In this document: positions 1 to 6,418 of the stretch, piece by piece | How positions within the stretch are numbered: the stretch's first letter is position 1 | Layout: each line of letters begins with the position of its first letter | Assembly (NCBI RefSeq): GCF_018598175.1 | Contig: NZ_JAHESE010000001.1 | Coordinates: 744,001 to 808,000 of the forward strand | Reading direction: 5' to 3' | DNA: 64,000 bases | Origin: Dawidia cretensis | GTDB lineage: Bacteria; Bacteroidota; Bacteroidia; Cytophagales; Cyclobacteriaceae | The notes under the pieces: model-generated | Told to the model about the DNA's origin: nothing | The model's database searches: none | Seen by the model: only the letters and a program-made list of their open reading frames with translations | Position numbers and translations under genes: made by a program

Positions 1-297
1 AGGTTGCAGAAACATGTGGTCTGCCGTCATTTGAAAGTTAAAAAAGTACACGATCAACAGAACCGGGAGGGCGGCCACAACAGGTACCCAGCGTCGCGGA
101 GTACGAAAGGCTGATCGGACGCTGCAAAGGATCAGCAGCAGGAACAATCCGCGGAAGAACCAGCGACTGGTATATAAGAAGTAAGCCATGTCAAGGGTCT
201 CCCGTTGTTGACTGCCGGGCATGGGCATAATGAAGTATACATTGAGGATTTCAAAGAGGCCGAGGCCGATCAGGCCGGCGTAGTATAGTTTTTTCAT
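1..297 (-). CDS. DUF3179-type membrane protein, N-terminal part (cut by window edge)
   Basis: A frame of 99 codons runs on the minus strand from an ATG at 297 to the window edge without a stop, so only the N-terminus is present. It starts MKKLYYAGLIGLGLFEIL and contains about three hydrophobic segments (residues 5-25, 45-62, 72-90) separated by the stretch MPMPGSQQRET. The ending ADHMFLQP is, as I remember it, the sequence that leads into the DUF3179 domain of Bacteroidota proteins. The role of that family is unknown. The identification rests on this short end and the membrane-segment layout, so it is tentative, but the reading frame itself is convincing. Confidence 0.6.
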   Translation of the reverse strand, partial: MKKLYYAGLIGLGLFEILNVYFIMPMPGSQQRETLDMAYFLYTSRWFFRGLFLLLILCSVRSAFRTPRRWVPVVAALPVLLIVYFFNFQMTADHMFLQP

Positions 298-519
298 CGG
301 GTTAGTGGTGTGCGCTCTCACACGGTCCACATAAACTAAATAGAATGTAGTAGAAATCAAAATTTGACACGTAACATACCCATTGCACTGGGTTTCAATA
401 CAAGTTTGTTCTCCCGGTCATTATGAATAGGTTCTTAACCACATATTTTTTTTGACCGGTAGAGCGTAAAAATGCCAATTCCGTATCTTTCGCCCGCAAA
501 TTATTAAAGCCAAAGAATC

Positions 520-1359
520 ATGAGCATCAAAAGAATGTCCATTGCCCTCCTGTCAGCGTTGGTATTGTTGGCGGCTTGTAGCCGTCCAAAGCCTGCCGAA
601 GAGGCTGCCCCCCAGCCGGTAGAACCGAGCTATGCCCAGGAAGCGGTGAGCTATAGCCTCGATACAACAACCATGAACGGGTATGTTGCTTATAATCAAA
701 CGGATTCAACCAAACGCCCCGGGATTATTGTCGTGCCGGAGTGGTGGGGTGTATCCGACCATGTAAAGACAAGCGCCAACGAACTGGCTAAGCTGGGTTA
801 CGTAGCCCTGGTGGCCGACGTATATGGCAACGGCAAGACGGCTGATAACCCGACTGATGCCGGTGCACTGGCTACTCCTTTTTATCAGGATCCTGTGTTG
901 GCAAAGGCGCGTATCGACGCCGCGATTGCCAAACTGAAAACGTATAGCCAGGTAGACACTACCCGCATTGGTGCCATCGGTTACTGCTTTGGCGGTGGCG
1001 TATTGCTGAACACAGCACGGTTGGGTGATGCCGACCTGAAAGCTGTTGTGAGCTTCCACGGTACCCTGATGGGTGGTGTGCCTGCCAAGAAGGAAACGCT
1101 GACGGCGAAGATTCTGGTGTGCCATGGCAACGCCGACCCGATGGTGAAGCCGGCAGAAGTAGAGGCCTTCAAGAAAGAGATGGATGGCATCGGTGCTACG
1201 TATACCTTTAAGGCCTACGACAGCGCACAGCACGCTTTCACCAATCCTGCGGCTACCGAGCTTGGCAAGAAATTTAACCTGCCGATTTCGTACAACGCGG
1301 CAGCGGACTCTGCTTCCTGGATCGAAATGAAGACGTTCCTGGCAGACGCACTGAAATAA
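520..1359 (+). CDS. Dienelactone hydrolase family lipoprotein
   Basis: This 279-residue protein is an alpha/beta hydrolase of the dienelactone hydrolase family. A lipoprotein signal ends in LLAAC with the lipidated Cys at residue 20, so it should sit on a periplasmic or outer-membrane face. The family triad is visible: nucleophile Cys156 in GYCFGGG, Asp206 in NADPM and His238 in QHAFTNP; the PEWWG stretch near residue 75 is also typical. The natural substrate cannot be read from the sequence, and many members act on esters or lactones other than dienelactone. A clear terminator follows at 1381, so it is probably a single-gene unit. Confidence 0.9.
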   Translation: MSIKRMSIALLSALVLLAACSRPKPAEEAAPQPVEPSYAQEAVSYSLDTTTMNGYVAYNQTDSTKRPGIIVVPEWWGVSDHVKTSANELAKLGYVALVADVYGNGKTADNPTDAGALATPFYQDPVLAKARIDAAIAKLKTYSQVDTTRIGAIGYCFGGGVLLNTARLGDADLKAVVSFHGTLMGGVPAKKETLTAKILVCHGNADPMVKPAEVEAFKKEMDGIGATYTFKAYDSAQHAFTNPAATELGKKFNLPISYNAAADSASWIEMKTFLADALK

Positions 1360-1380
1360 TCGGGCACTGCCCACGCATAC

Positions 1381-1413
1381 AAAAGGCCGGTACGATCCGG
1401 CCTTTTGTTTTTT
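1381..1413 (+). terminator. Rho-independent terminator after the dienelactone hydrolase
   Basis: A perfect 10-bp stem (AAAAGGCCGG with CCGGCCTTTT, loop of 6) is followed by GTTTTTT. It lies 21 bases after the hydrolase stop codon and before the next gene on the same strand. Confidence 0.85.
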
Positions 1414-1448
1414 ATAGACATCTGATTCCTTCCACGTATTTTTGGGTC

Positions 1449-1910
1449 ATGTTTGCACGGGACGAAGCATCGCGCATCAAAGAAGAATTCTGGACTACGT
1501 TCGGGAAGTATATGAGCCCAATCCCTTCTGCCGAGGGGTTCAAGATCAACTGGGTGAACTATCACACCAAACTCAAAGACGTTTACTTCCGGATGGACAC
1601 CGGGCGTAAAGCTGCGGTCATTAGTATATCGATCGAGCACCGGGATCCGGCGATTCAGGAATTGTATTTTGAGCAGTTCCTGGAATTAAGAAGCCTTTTG
1701 CATGCTACGTTGGAGGAGGAATGGCAGTGGCAGCTGCACGCGCCCGTGGAGGAAGGGAAGGTGATTAGTCGGATTTATACCGAGCTACCTGGGATTTCCG
1801 TTTTTGACAGAGATCACTGGCCGGAATTAATTTCCTTCTTTAAGCCCAGGATCATCGCTCTCGACCACTTCTGGGAGGATGCTAAATATAGTTTTGAAAC
1901 GTTGAAATGA
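1449..1910 (+). CDS. DUF4268 domain-containing protein
   Basis: This 153-residue soluble protein begins MFARDEASRIKEEFWTTFGK and has the pattern of DUF4268 proteins, with conserved-looking FEQFLELR and ending FWEDAKYSFETLK. Its function is unknown; some DUF4268 domains are found in proteins linked to restriction or DNA metabolism, but this one stands alone. Its stop overlaps the start of the peptidase gene by four bases (ATGA), so the two are probably translated together. The start at 1449 follows a short leader after the 1381 terminator. Confidence 0.75.
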   Translation: MFARDEASRIKEEFWTTFGKYMSPIPSAEGFKINWVNYHTKLKDVYFRMDTGRKAAVISISIEHRDPAIQELYFEQFLELRSLLHATLEEEWQWQLHAPVEEGKVISRIYTELPGISVFDRDHWPELISFFKPRIIALDHFWEDAKYSFETLK

Positions 1911-3031
1911 TAACGATGGTAAAGCCTGGGATAATAAGAGTGCTCTTGTGTATAGGTTTGTTGATTTTTTTTGTGTCGGCTCCTGCGTTTGGGCAGTGGC
2001 CGGATAAAAGATTAGTGGTGCGTATTCCGCAGGCGCCCCAACGAGTAACGATCGATGGCAAACGTGTAATCTATTATGAATTACAGCTTAAGAATATCTC
2101 GTCCGATACAATTCGTTTAAGAAGGGTAGAGATTTCCGGCGCGGGTCCGTTGCTTTCGATTGAAGGCAGTGCGCTGGATGACACCATGAGTGACGCGGTT
2201 CTTGTTCCACAAAATACGTCCACGCTTTATATCGAATTGGAAAATTTGCACGCTGACGACAGCATTTTAAACCATCAACTGGAGTACGCCCTTCCAAACA
2301 AAGACAAAGAATCCGGTTTCTTTCGTTTGTCGGTTGTGGTCCCCATTGCAAAGGCCCCTGTTCCTATTTTAGCCGCACCGTTGCGCGAAGGGAATTGGGC
2401 AGCTATCTATAGTCCTGTGTGGCAGCGTGGCCACCGACGAGTGTGCTTTACCTTCGGCAACACAGATTACCTGCCCGGACGTTTTGCCATCGACTTTGTA
2501 CGGCTGGATTCCGTCGGGCGGTATGCTTCAGGAAATGAGGACAGCGTAGCCAACTGGTATGGATATGGTAATGCAGTATATGCCGTTGCCGATGGAGCGG
2601 TCGTTGCCATGCGAACCGATTTTACAGAGAGTCCGACGTTGTCGGGGCATCCCGCGTATGCGGCGACAGATGCGACGGGTAACTTTGTTGCGGTCGACAT
2701 CGGGCACGGCCAGGTTGTTTTTTATGAACACCTGAAGCCGGGAAGTATTCATGTATGGCGAGGTCAGCGAGTTCGTAAAGGACAAGTGCTCGGCGCGATA
2801 GGCTTTACCGGGCAGTCTACCGGGCCGCATCTGCACTTGCATGTTGCCAATGCGCCCTTGCCGCTGCGCGCGGAAGGGCTGCCATTTGTGTTTCTGGATT
2901 TTCAATTAGTGGGACGCTATCCGGATTTCGGCGTATTTGGAAAATCAGTTTGGTCACCTGTAAAAGCTTCAGCCCGCGTGGTGCGCGAACGTCCGGCGCC
3001 CAACACTGTCATTCGCTTTGTGCAAGAGTGA
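1907..3031 (+). CDS. M23 (LytM-type) metallopeptidase, secreted
   Basis: This 374-residue protein has an N-terminal signal segment (LLCIGLLIFFVSAPAFG), an immunoglobulin-like region at about 30-150, and a C-terminal M23 peptidase domain at about 180-320. Asp196 in RFAID and the His308/310/312 cluster in PHLHLHV are the expected zinc ligands and catalytic His. In classical M23 enzymes a His stands where this protein has Arg in RFAID, a change I believe is common in this subgroup, but it leaves catalysis unproven. The family cuts peptide cross-links in peptidoglycan. The start ATG overlaps the DUF4268 stop by four bases. Confidence 0.85.
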   Translation: MITMVKPGIIRVLLCIGLLIFFVSAPAFGQWPDKRLVVRIPQAPQRVTIDGKRVIYYELQLKNISSDTIRLRRVEISGAGPLLSIEGSALDDTMSDAVLVPQNTSTLYIELENLHADDSILNHQLEYALPNKDKESGFFRLSVVVPIAKAPVPILAAPLREGNWAAIYSPVWQRGHRRVCFTFGNTDYLPGRFAIDFVRLDSVGRYASGNEDSVANWYGYGNAVYAVADGAVVAMRTDFTESPTLSGHPAYAATDATGNFVAVDIGHGQVVFYEHLKPGSIHVWRGQRVRKGQVLGAIGFTGQSTGPHLHLHVANAPLPLRAEGLPFVFLDFQLVGRYPDFGVFGKSVWSPVKASARVVRERPAPNTVIRFVQE

Positions 3032-3277
3032 TAATTGACGTGCCTGTCGTTGATACGAGTACGGGGTTCACCAATTTGTGGACTGTGCAGGGCATATCAA
3101 AAAGCGCTACCGGTAAACGACTCAGTTTAAAGCATTTTCAGGCTGGCACGGGTTTGGTACAAGTGACAGTGTGATTGATTAAGTTTTGAAAAAGTAGACA
3201 GAACATAAGTTTTGGACAACTGTCAAATGCTTAAATACTTCGATTGAATAAGATTCAAACTAGTAAACAATCACTAT

Positions 3278-3318
3278 AGAGGCTGTTCTATTTTACAATA
3301 GGACAGCCTCTTATTTTT
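3278..3318 (+). terminator. Strong intrinsic terminator downstream of the M23 peptidase
   Basis: A 15-bp stem (AGAGGCTGTTCTATT with AATAGGACAGCCTCT, one G-U pair, loop TTAC) is followed by TATTTTTG. It lies about 250 bases after the peptidase stop. Confidence 0.8.
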
Positions 3319-3361
3319 GTTTGCATTTCAGTGAACTGGTCTTGTCCCTGATGGCAAGACA

Positions 3362-3390
3362 AGAAGCCTGCTCGTTGAGAGCAGGCTTCT
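3362..3390 (-). terminator. Hairpin terminator between convergent genes
   Basis: A perfect 12-bp stem (AGAAGCCTGCTC with GAGCAGGCTTCT, loop GTTGA) lies 17 bases past the stop codon of the SRPBCC gene. The trailing T-rich stretch is short, so it may terminate inefficiently or act on both strands. Confidence 0.55.
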
Positions 3391-3407
3391 TTGTCGATCG
3401 TTGCTCT

Positions 3408-3914
3408 TTATTTTGTTAAGGTTAACAAGAGGTCATCCAATCTTTCGAGGGTTGACATCATTCCTTCCTGCATACCCATGTTGAGGACGGTCTCCAGCGC
3501 TTCGAGCGACTTGTATGTCACCACGGTTTGTACGAGGGTCTTATCATTGCCCGTCGGGGTGAACGTTACCACCCACTGAGCACGCGGCAGGTCGGGGTTT
3601 ATGGCGCCGGTCTCATCGCTGAAGGCATCAAGCGTTTCGTAGCTTTCGATCGGCGTGATCTTCGTATACTCTGTGCGGCCCCAATACTCCGGTCCCTGCG
3701 GGTCGATCATGGCGTATAACCAATAGCCGCCTTCGCGGAAGTCCATGTGTTTTGTTTTTGTTTTTAAGGGTTTGGGCGCGAACCATTGGTTAAGGAGCTC
3801 GGCCTTTGTATGGCAATCCCACACCAGTTGACGTCCGGCGGCAAATTCTCTTTTGATGGTGAGTGTGTTTTTTTCTTTGTCAGCAATGAAATCGAATAAC
3901 AGGTTGTTTTTCAT
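3408..3914 (-). CDS. SRPBCC/AHSA1-type (START-like) domain protein
   Basis: This 168-residue protein has the START-like fold of the AHSA1 subgroup: the stretch [20 protein letters not shown] is followed by QWFAP and [11 protein letters not shown], then the WVVTFTP strand and a long C-terminal helix that packs over the cavity. Such proteins bind hydrophobic ligands or partner proteins. It is the second gene of a two-gene unit, starting inside the stop of an ArsR repressor gene (four-base overlap). This ArsR plus SRPBCC pairing is very common in bacteria, but the ligand is unknown. Confidence 0.85.
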   Translation of the reverse strand: MKNNLLFDFIADKEKNTLTIKREFAAGRQLVWDCHTKAELLNQWFAPKPLKTKTKHMDFREGGYWLYAMIDPQGPEYWGRTEYTKITPIESYETLDAFSDETGAINPDLPRAQWVVTFTPTGNDKTLVQTVVTYKSLEALETVLNMGMQEGMMSTLERLDDLLLTLTK

Positions 3915-4237
3915 GGTTCGTTCTTTTTAATGATGGATAATAAATTGTCTAATTGATTATAGCGGTCCTCCCAAATCTTTCGAAATTGAGCTAACCAATG
4001 ATCTATCTCTTTCATCTTGTCAACTTTTAGTTCGTAGTAAATCTCGCGCCCCTTTTGCGTGGCGGTAATGAGCTCGCATTCATTCAGCACCTGCATGTGT
4101 TTGGAGATCGTAGGACGAGCAACATCAAAGTTGTCAGCAATAGCGCCGGCAGTCATAGTTTGTGACGCCAGCAGCACCAGTATCGCCCTCCGCGTGGGAT
4201 CGGCAATAGCTTGAAATGGGTCTCTTCGTAGTTTCAT
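3911..4237 (-). CDS. ArsR-family winged-helix repressor
   Basis: This 108-residue protein is an ArsR-family regulator. It begins [17 protein letters not shown], the family's usual first helix, and has the winged-helix recognition region around residues 30-60 ([22 protein letters not shown]). It lacks the CxC metal-binding pair of ArsR/SmtB metal sensors, so it probably belongs to the SRPBCC-linked subgroup that does not sense metals. It overlaps the SRPBCC gene by four bases. An inverted repeat at 4259-4276 overlaps its promoter, which fits self-repression. Confidence 0.9.
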   Translation of the reverse strand: MKLRRDPFQAIADPTRRAILVLLASQTMTAGAIADNFDVARPTISKHMQVLNECELITATQKGREIYYELKVDKMKEIDHWLAQFRKIWEDRYNQLDNLLSIIKKNEP

Positions 4238-4258
4238 TTTTCAACTGTTTACCGGTTG

Positions 4259-4282
4259 TGTAGCTATGTGGCTACAAATATA
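4259..4282 (-). promoter_or_regulatory. Promoter and likely operator of the ArsR-SRPBCC unit
   Basis: On the minus strand TATATTTG (4282-4275) matches the Bacteroidota -7 box TAnnTTTG. It runs directly into the inverted repeat TGTAGC-N6-GCTACA (4259-4276), and another half site, TGGCTACAT, lies at 4301. A repressor bound here would cover the -7 region. No good -33 element is visible. Confidence 0.5.
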
Positions 4283-4467
4283 ACGTGAGTTGAAGTTAAA
4301 TGGCTACATATTTCTGAAGATTTTTTAAAATCCCCATAAAATAGATTAAAAAGGGTGTTTTTTATTGGAAAACGGGTTGGTGGGAGCAAAATTACAGCGC
4401 ATAATAAGTAGCCTTTTGGGGGTTACGAGCTGACTCTTGCACCAGCACAGCCGGTATTACAGATTAC

Positions 4468-4554
4468 TGGTCGGAGAGGGGTGAATCGAACACCCAGGGC
4501 ATTTAAGCACCGCTTTTACAGAGCGGCCCGCTTCCACTTACGGACTACTCTCCG
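4468..4554 (-). tRNA. tRNA-Tyr (anticodon GTA)
   Basis: The minus strand folds as a class II tRNA. The acceptor stem is CGGAGAG with CTCTCCG followed by ACCA, so CCA is encoded. The anticodon arm is CCGCT-CTGTAAA-AGCGG, giving anticodon GTA (Tyr). The variable region is about 14 bases, and the T arm is GGGTG-TTCGATT-CACCC. The D arm is less regular (CCG with CGG around a 10-base loop containing GTGG). It is the last element of a three-member array with spacers of only 6-8 bases, which fixes the 5' end at 4554. Confidence 0.85.
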
Positions 4555-4562
4555 ATATATAG

Positions 4563-4639
4563 TCGAGGCGGTTGGACTTGAACCAACGTGTAACCAACTA
4601 CGGTTCCAACACGGTATAAGCGTGAGCCGATACACCTCG
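4563..4639 (-). tRNA. tRNA-like element with non-canonical anticodon arm
   Basis: The element is 77 bases, the normal tRNA length. The acceptor stem CGAGGTG pairs with CGCCTCG, and the T arm is a perfect GTTGG-TTCAAGT-CCAAC. A 3-bp D stem (CGG/CCG) is possible. No normal 5-bp anticodon stem with a 7-base loop can be drawn: the middle forms CGTGT/ACACG enclosing AACC-GTAGTT-GGTT with a TGG bulge, or an imperfect arm with loop TTGGAAC. CCA is not encoded (CTA is present). It could be a decayed tRNA, a highly diverged one, or a tRNA mimic; the identity cannot be assigned. Confidence 0.55.
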
Positions 4640-4645
4640 TATTTA

Positions 4646-4723
4646 GCGTCAGCGATCCCGACTCTGTCGGAATAAATACCTGCTTTGCAGGCAAACACCC
4701 TCAACCTCTCGGGTACGCTGACG
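4646..4723 (-). tRNA. tRNA-like element, possibly tRNA-Cys (GCA), with non-canonical T arm
   Basis: The acceptor stem CGTCAGC pairs perfectly with GCTGACG. The D arm is CCC-GAGAGGTTGA-GGG, close in style to tRNA-Cys. An anticodon arm TTTGC-CTGCAAA-GCAGG (two G-U pairs) gives anticodon GCA, Cys. In place of a T arm there is a long hairpin, ATTCCGAC-AGA-GTCGGGAT, without a TTCRA loop, so folding as a normal L-shape is doubtful. CCA is not encoded. It is the first element of the array, six bases from its neighbour. Confidence 0.5.
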
Positions 4724-4781
4724 TATAGGCAGTACATTGCCAGGCTTCTTCAACAGTACGGTACAGTTGAGCAAAGCGACT

Positions 4782-4824
4782 AAAAACAAAAAGCCCCAGG
4801 CAGATGCCCAGGGCTTTTTGTTAA
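4782..4824 (-). terminator. Intrinsic terminator between the minus-strand leader frame and the tRNA array
   Basis: Read on the minus strand, AACAAAAAGCCC pairs with GGGCTTTTTGTT (12 bp, with an inner GGCA/TGCC pair) and is followed by TTTTTAG. It lies downstream of the 30-codon frame at 4845-4937 and upstream of the tRNA array. The leader segment ATGCCCGG, in the frame's last codons, can pair with CTGGGCAT in the 5' half of this hairpin, so an antiterminator form is possible. Confidence 0.7.
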
Positions 4825-4844
4825 GTATCTATAGTGTTGCTATA

Positions 4845-4937
4845 TCATAACAATTTCTCCGGGCATGTCCATACCTTCTGCTGATAGCATATATGCTGAT
4901 AACAGTTGTTGTTCGATATGATGTGACCCGTTTTCAT
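4845..4937 (-). CDS. Short 30-codon frame, candidate leader peptide of the tRNA array
   Basis: An ATG at 4937 opens a 30-residue frame ending in TGA at 4845. The peptide contains NNNCYQHICYQQ and VWTC, so Cys is at 12, 17 and 25 and Tyr at 13 and 18. A promoter with both boxes lies just upstream (4954-4986) and an intrinsic terminator just downstream, followed by the array holding tRNA-Tyr and a tRNA-Cys-like element. The arrangement is that of an attenuator leader peptide. No family is recognised, and the transcript could instead be a non-coding RNA of about 165 bases. Translation is inferred from position and codon content only. Confidence 0.45.
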   Translation of the reverse strand: MKTGHIISNNNCYQHICYQQKVWTCPEKLL

Positions 4938-4953
4938 TTTTGTATTGCTGATG

Positions 4954-4986
4954 CAAAGATAAGGTAACTTTTTTCGATATGACAAA
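4954..4986 (-). promoter_or_regulatory. Bacteroidota-type promoter driving the minus-strand leader
   Basis: On the minus strand TTTG (4986-4983), a 21-base spacer and TATCTTTG (4961-4954) match the TTTG / TAnnTTTG consensus. The ATG at 4937 lies 16 bases beyond the -7 box. Confidence 0.65.
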
Positions 4987-5009
4987 ACATTTATTCAAAA
5001 AAGTTAACC

Positions 5010-5017
5010 TACCTTTG
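5010..5017 (+). promoter_or_regulatory. -7 promoter box driving the plus-strand leader and the kinase-Thg1 genes
   Basis: TACCTTTG fits the -7 consensus exactly. The -33 region is weak. The ATG at 5022 follows after only four bases, so the message would be nearly leaderless. No other promoter is evident before the kinase gene at 5187. Confidence 0.55.
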
Positions 5018-5021
5018 TTTC

Positions 5022-5114
5022 ATGATGTCAATACAACGCCATATACATACACAAGGTTTCATGGGTTATGCCTATGAATGTTATTGTTTCGCCTGGCGCT
5101 GTGAGATGTATTAA
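5022..5114 (+). CDS. Short 30-codon frame, candidate leader peptide of the kinase-Thg1 unit
   Basis: The frame starts at ATG 5022 and ends with a double stop, TAATAA. Its second half contains GYAYECYCFAWRC, with Tyr at 16, 18, 21 and 30 (all TAT) and Cys at 20, 22 and 27 (all TGT). A hairpin TGTATTA...TAATACA covers its end, and an intrinsic terminator follows at 5135 before the kinase gene. It shares the pattern C-Y-x(3-4)-W-x-C with the divergent minus-strand peptide. I infer a leader peptide for attenuation; no known family is recognised and expression is not proven. Confidence 0.5.
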   Translation: MMSIQRHIHTQGFMGYAYECYCFAWRCEMY

Positions 5115-5134
5115 TAAACATGTAATACAGGAAG

Positions 5135-5170
5135 AAGCCCGGGCAACGTAAAAGTCCGGGCTTTTTTATT
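5135..5170 (+). terminator. Intrinsic terminator between leader frame and kinase gene (possible attenuator)
   Basis: AAGCCCGG pairs with CCGGGCTT (8 bp, 13-base loop) and is followed by TTTTATTTT. It lies 20 bases after the leader frame and 17 bases before the kinase ATG. Confidence 0.7.
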
Positions 5171-5186
5171 TTAAATAGCAAACCCA

Positions 5187-5633
5187 ATGCAGTTAATAAT
5201 GTTTGTCGGAATTCCGGCGAGTGGGAAGAGCACGTTCTATAAAGAACGGTTCTTTCATTCGCACATGCGGGTAAGCCTCGATCTATTTAATACCCGTAAT
5301 AAGGAGAATAAATTTTTGAAACTCGCTTTTTTGCTGCATCAGCGGGTTGTGATTGACAATACAAACGTAGCGAAGGTCGACCGTGCCCCATACATCGGGC
5401 AGGCGAGGGCCAATCGTTATACGGTGATCGGGTATTATTTCGAATCGAACCTGGCGGACTGCCTGGAACGGAATGAGAGACGATCCAGAAACGAAAAGAT
5501 CAATCGTGTGGGCGTTATAGCGAAATTGAAGAATCTCGAACCTCCCAAACTACAAGAGGGGTTCGATGAACTGTATGCTGTGCAGCTGGGGGGTAGTGAA
5601 TTTATTATTAAACCGTACGACAATGAAGTTTGA
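5187..5633 (+). CDS. Small P-loop polynucleotide-kinase-like protein
   Basis: This 148-residue protein has a P-loop GIPASGKST at residues 8-16 and the segment VVIDNTNV around 57, which in T4-type polynucleotide kinases follows the 5'-OH end-binding region. It ends with the arginine-rich lid-like stretch ERNERRSRNEK. It lacks the phosphatase domain of T4 Pnkp and is as short as stand-alone 5'-kinases. The likely role is phosphorylation of RNA or DNA 5'-OH ends, but small-molecule kinases share this fold. It overlaps the Thg1-like gene by 11 bases, and a terminator-like hairpin immediately upstream suggests control by attenuation. Confidence 0.75.
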   Translation: MQLIMFVGIPASGKSTFYKERFFHSHMRVSLDLFNTRNKENKFLKLAFLLHQRVVIDNTNVAKVDRAPYIGQARANRYTVIGYYFESNLADCLERNERRSRNEKINRVGVIAKLKNLEPPKLQEGFDELYAVQLGGSEFIIKPYDNEV

Positions 5634-6405
5634 TGTATTGGATAAAAAAATGCGTGCCTTTGAGGAAAGTCTGGATCAGTTTGTGTTGCCGGGTGTATTT
5701 ATTGTGGCCCGTCTGGATGGGAGGGGTTTTACAAGACTTACAAAAGAGTTGCTCCCCCTGGAACGGCCTTTTGATGAACGTTTTCGGGATGCAATGATCA
5801 GCACCGTTACACACCTTATGGACAATGGTTTTAAAGTCCGTTATGGCTACACGCAAAGTGACGAAATCTCTTTGTTGCTTGATAAAAATGAAAATGCTTT
5901 TGGCCGGAAGACCCGAAAGCTAATTTCTATCCTGGCAGGGGAGGCCAGTGCACGATTTACTCAGGCCATGGGAACTCTCGGTGCCTTTGATTGCCGGATT
6001 ATACCCCTGCCCGCAGAGGATCTTGTTGTTGACTATTTTCGCTGGCGTGGTGAAGACGCGCACCGGAATTCCCTGGGTGCATGGTGTTATTGGACGTTAC
6101 GAAAGAATGGGCTTTCAGTAGCGGAGGCCACGCACAGCTTACAGGGATTGTCTGTTGCCGATAAACACAAGCTGCTTTTTGAGCAGGGCATTAATTATAA
6201 CGACTTGCCTGCGTGGCAAAAGCGTGGCGTAGGCTTTTGCTATCGCATGGTGGCGTCTTCGTCTGTTAATGCCATGACCCGGAAATCTGTTGACGTTACA
6301 CGCAGGAAATTGCAAATAGAGATGAATCTTCCGTTGGGGGCGGAGTATGACTCGATGCTTAGGCATCTTCTGAAGGCGTCAGAAAATGATACTGCTGTGA
6401 TATAA
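5623..6405 (+). CDS. tRNA(His) guanylyltransferase (Thg1)-family 3'-5' polymerase
   Basis: This 260-residue protein belongs to the Thg1 / Thg1-like family, which adds nucleotides to tRNA 5' ends in the 3'-to-5' direction. The metal-binding motifs are present: LDGRGFTRL with Asp32 and YGYTQSDEISLLL with Asp80-Glu81, corresponding to Asp29, Asp76 and Glu77 of the human enzyme. I chose ATG 5623 because MKFDVLDKKMRAFEE is the normal family start; the earlier ATG at 5566 lies deep inside the kinase gene. Bacterial members usually repair truncated tRNA 5' ends rather than add G-1 to tRNA-His. Coupling to a 5'-kinase suits repair, because 5'-phosphorylated RNA is a substrate for activation. Confidence 0.9.
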   Translation: MKFDVLDKKMRAFEESLDQFVLPGVFIVARLDGRGFTRLTKELLPLERPFDERFRDAMISTVTHLMDNGFKVRYGYTQSDEISLLLDKNENAFGRKTRKLISILAGEASARFTQAMGTLGAFDCRIIPLPAEDLVVDYFRWRGEDAHRNSLGAWCYWTLRKNGLSVAEATHSLQGLSVADKHKLLFEQGINYNDLPAWQKRGVGFCYRMVASSSVNAMTRKSVDVTRRKLQIEMNLPLGAEYDSMLRHLLKASENDTAVI

Positions 6406-6418
6406 TAGGAACCTCCTG

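Larger units (their letters stand above)
3032..3407 (+). other. Intergenic gap with two hairpins and a possible gene remnant
   Basis: No complete gene is visible. A frame over about 3032-3174 reads like the last strands of a PKD/Ig-like domain (FTNLWTVQG ... AGTGLVQVTV, then stop) but has no start of its own, so it may be the tail of a lost gene or chance. Two hairpins follow at 3278 and 3362. Confidence 0.4.

Noticed and set aside
484-491. TATCTTTC as -7 box for the dienelactone hydrolase gene
   Set aside because: The nearest TTTG is 29 bases upstream, outside the usual 17-23 base spacing, so the promoter was not listed.
706-1374. A 222-codon open frame antisense to the dienelactone hydrolase
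   Set aside because: The composition is unlike a real protein, it has no domain, and the plus-strand hydrolase is complete with all catalytic residues.
4481-4675. A 64-codon plus-strand frame over the tRNA array with a VEAVGLEPT-like segment
   Set aside because: This is the well-known false protein produced by reading the complement of tRNA T arms; the tRNA structures explain the sequence.
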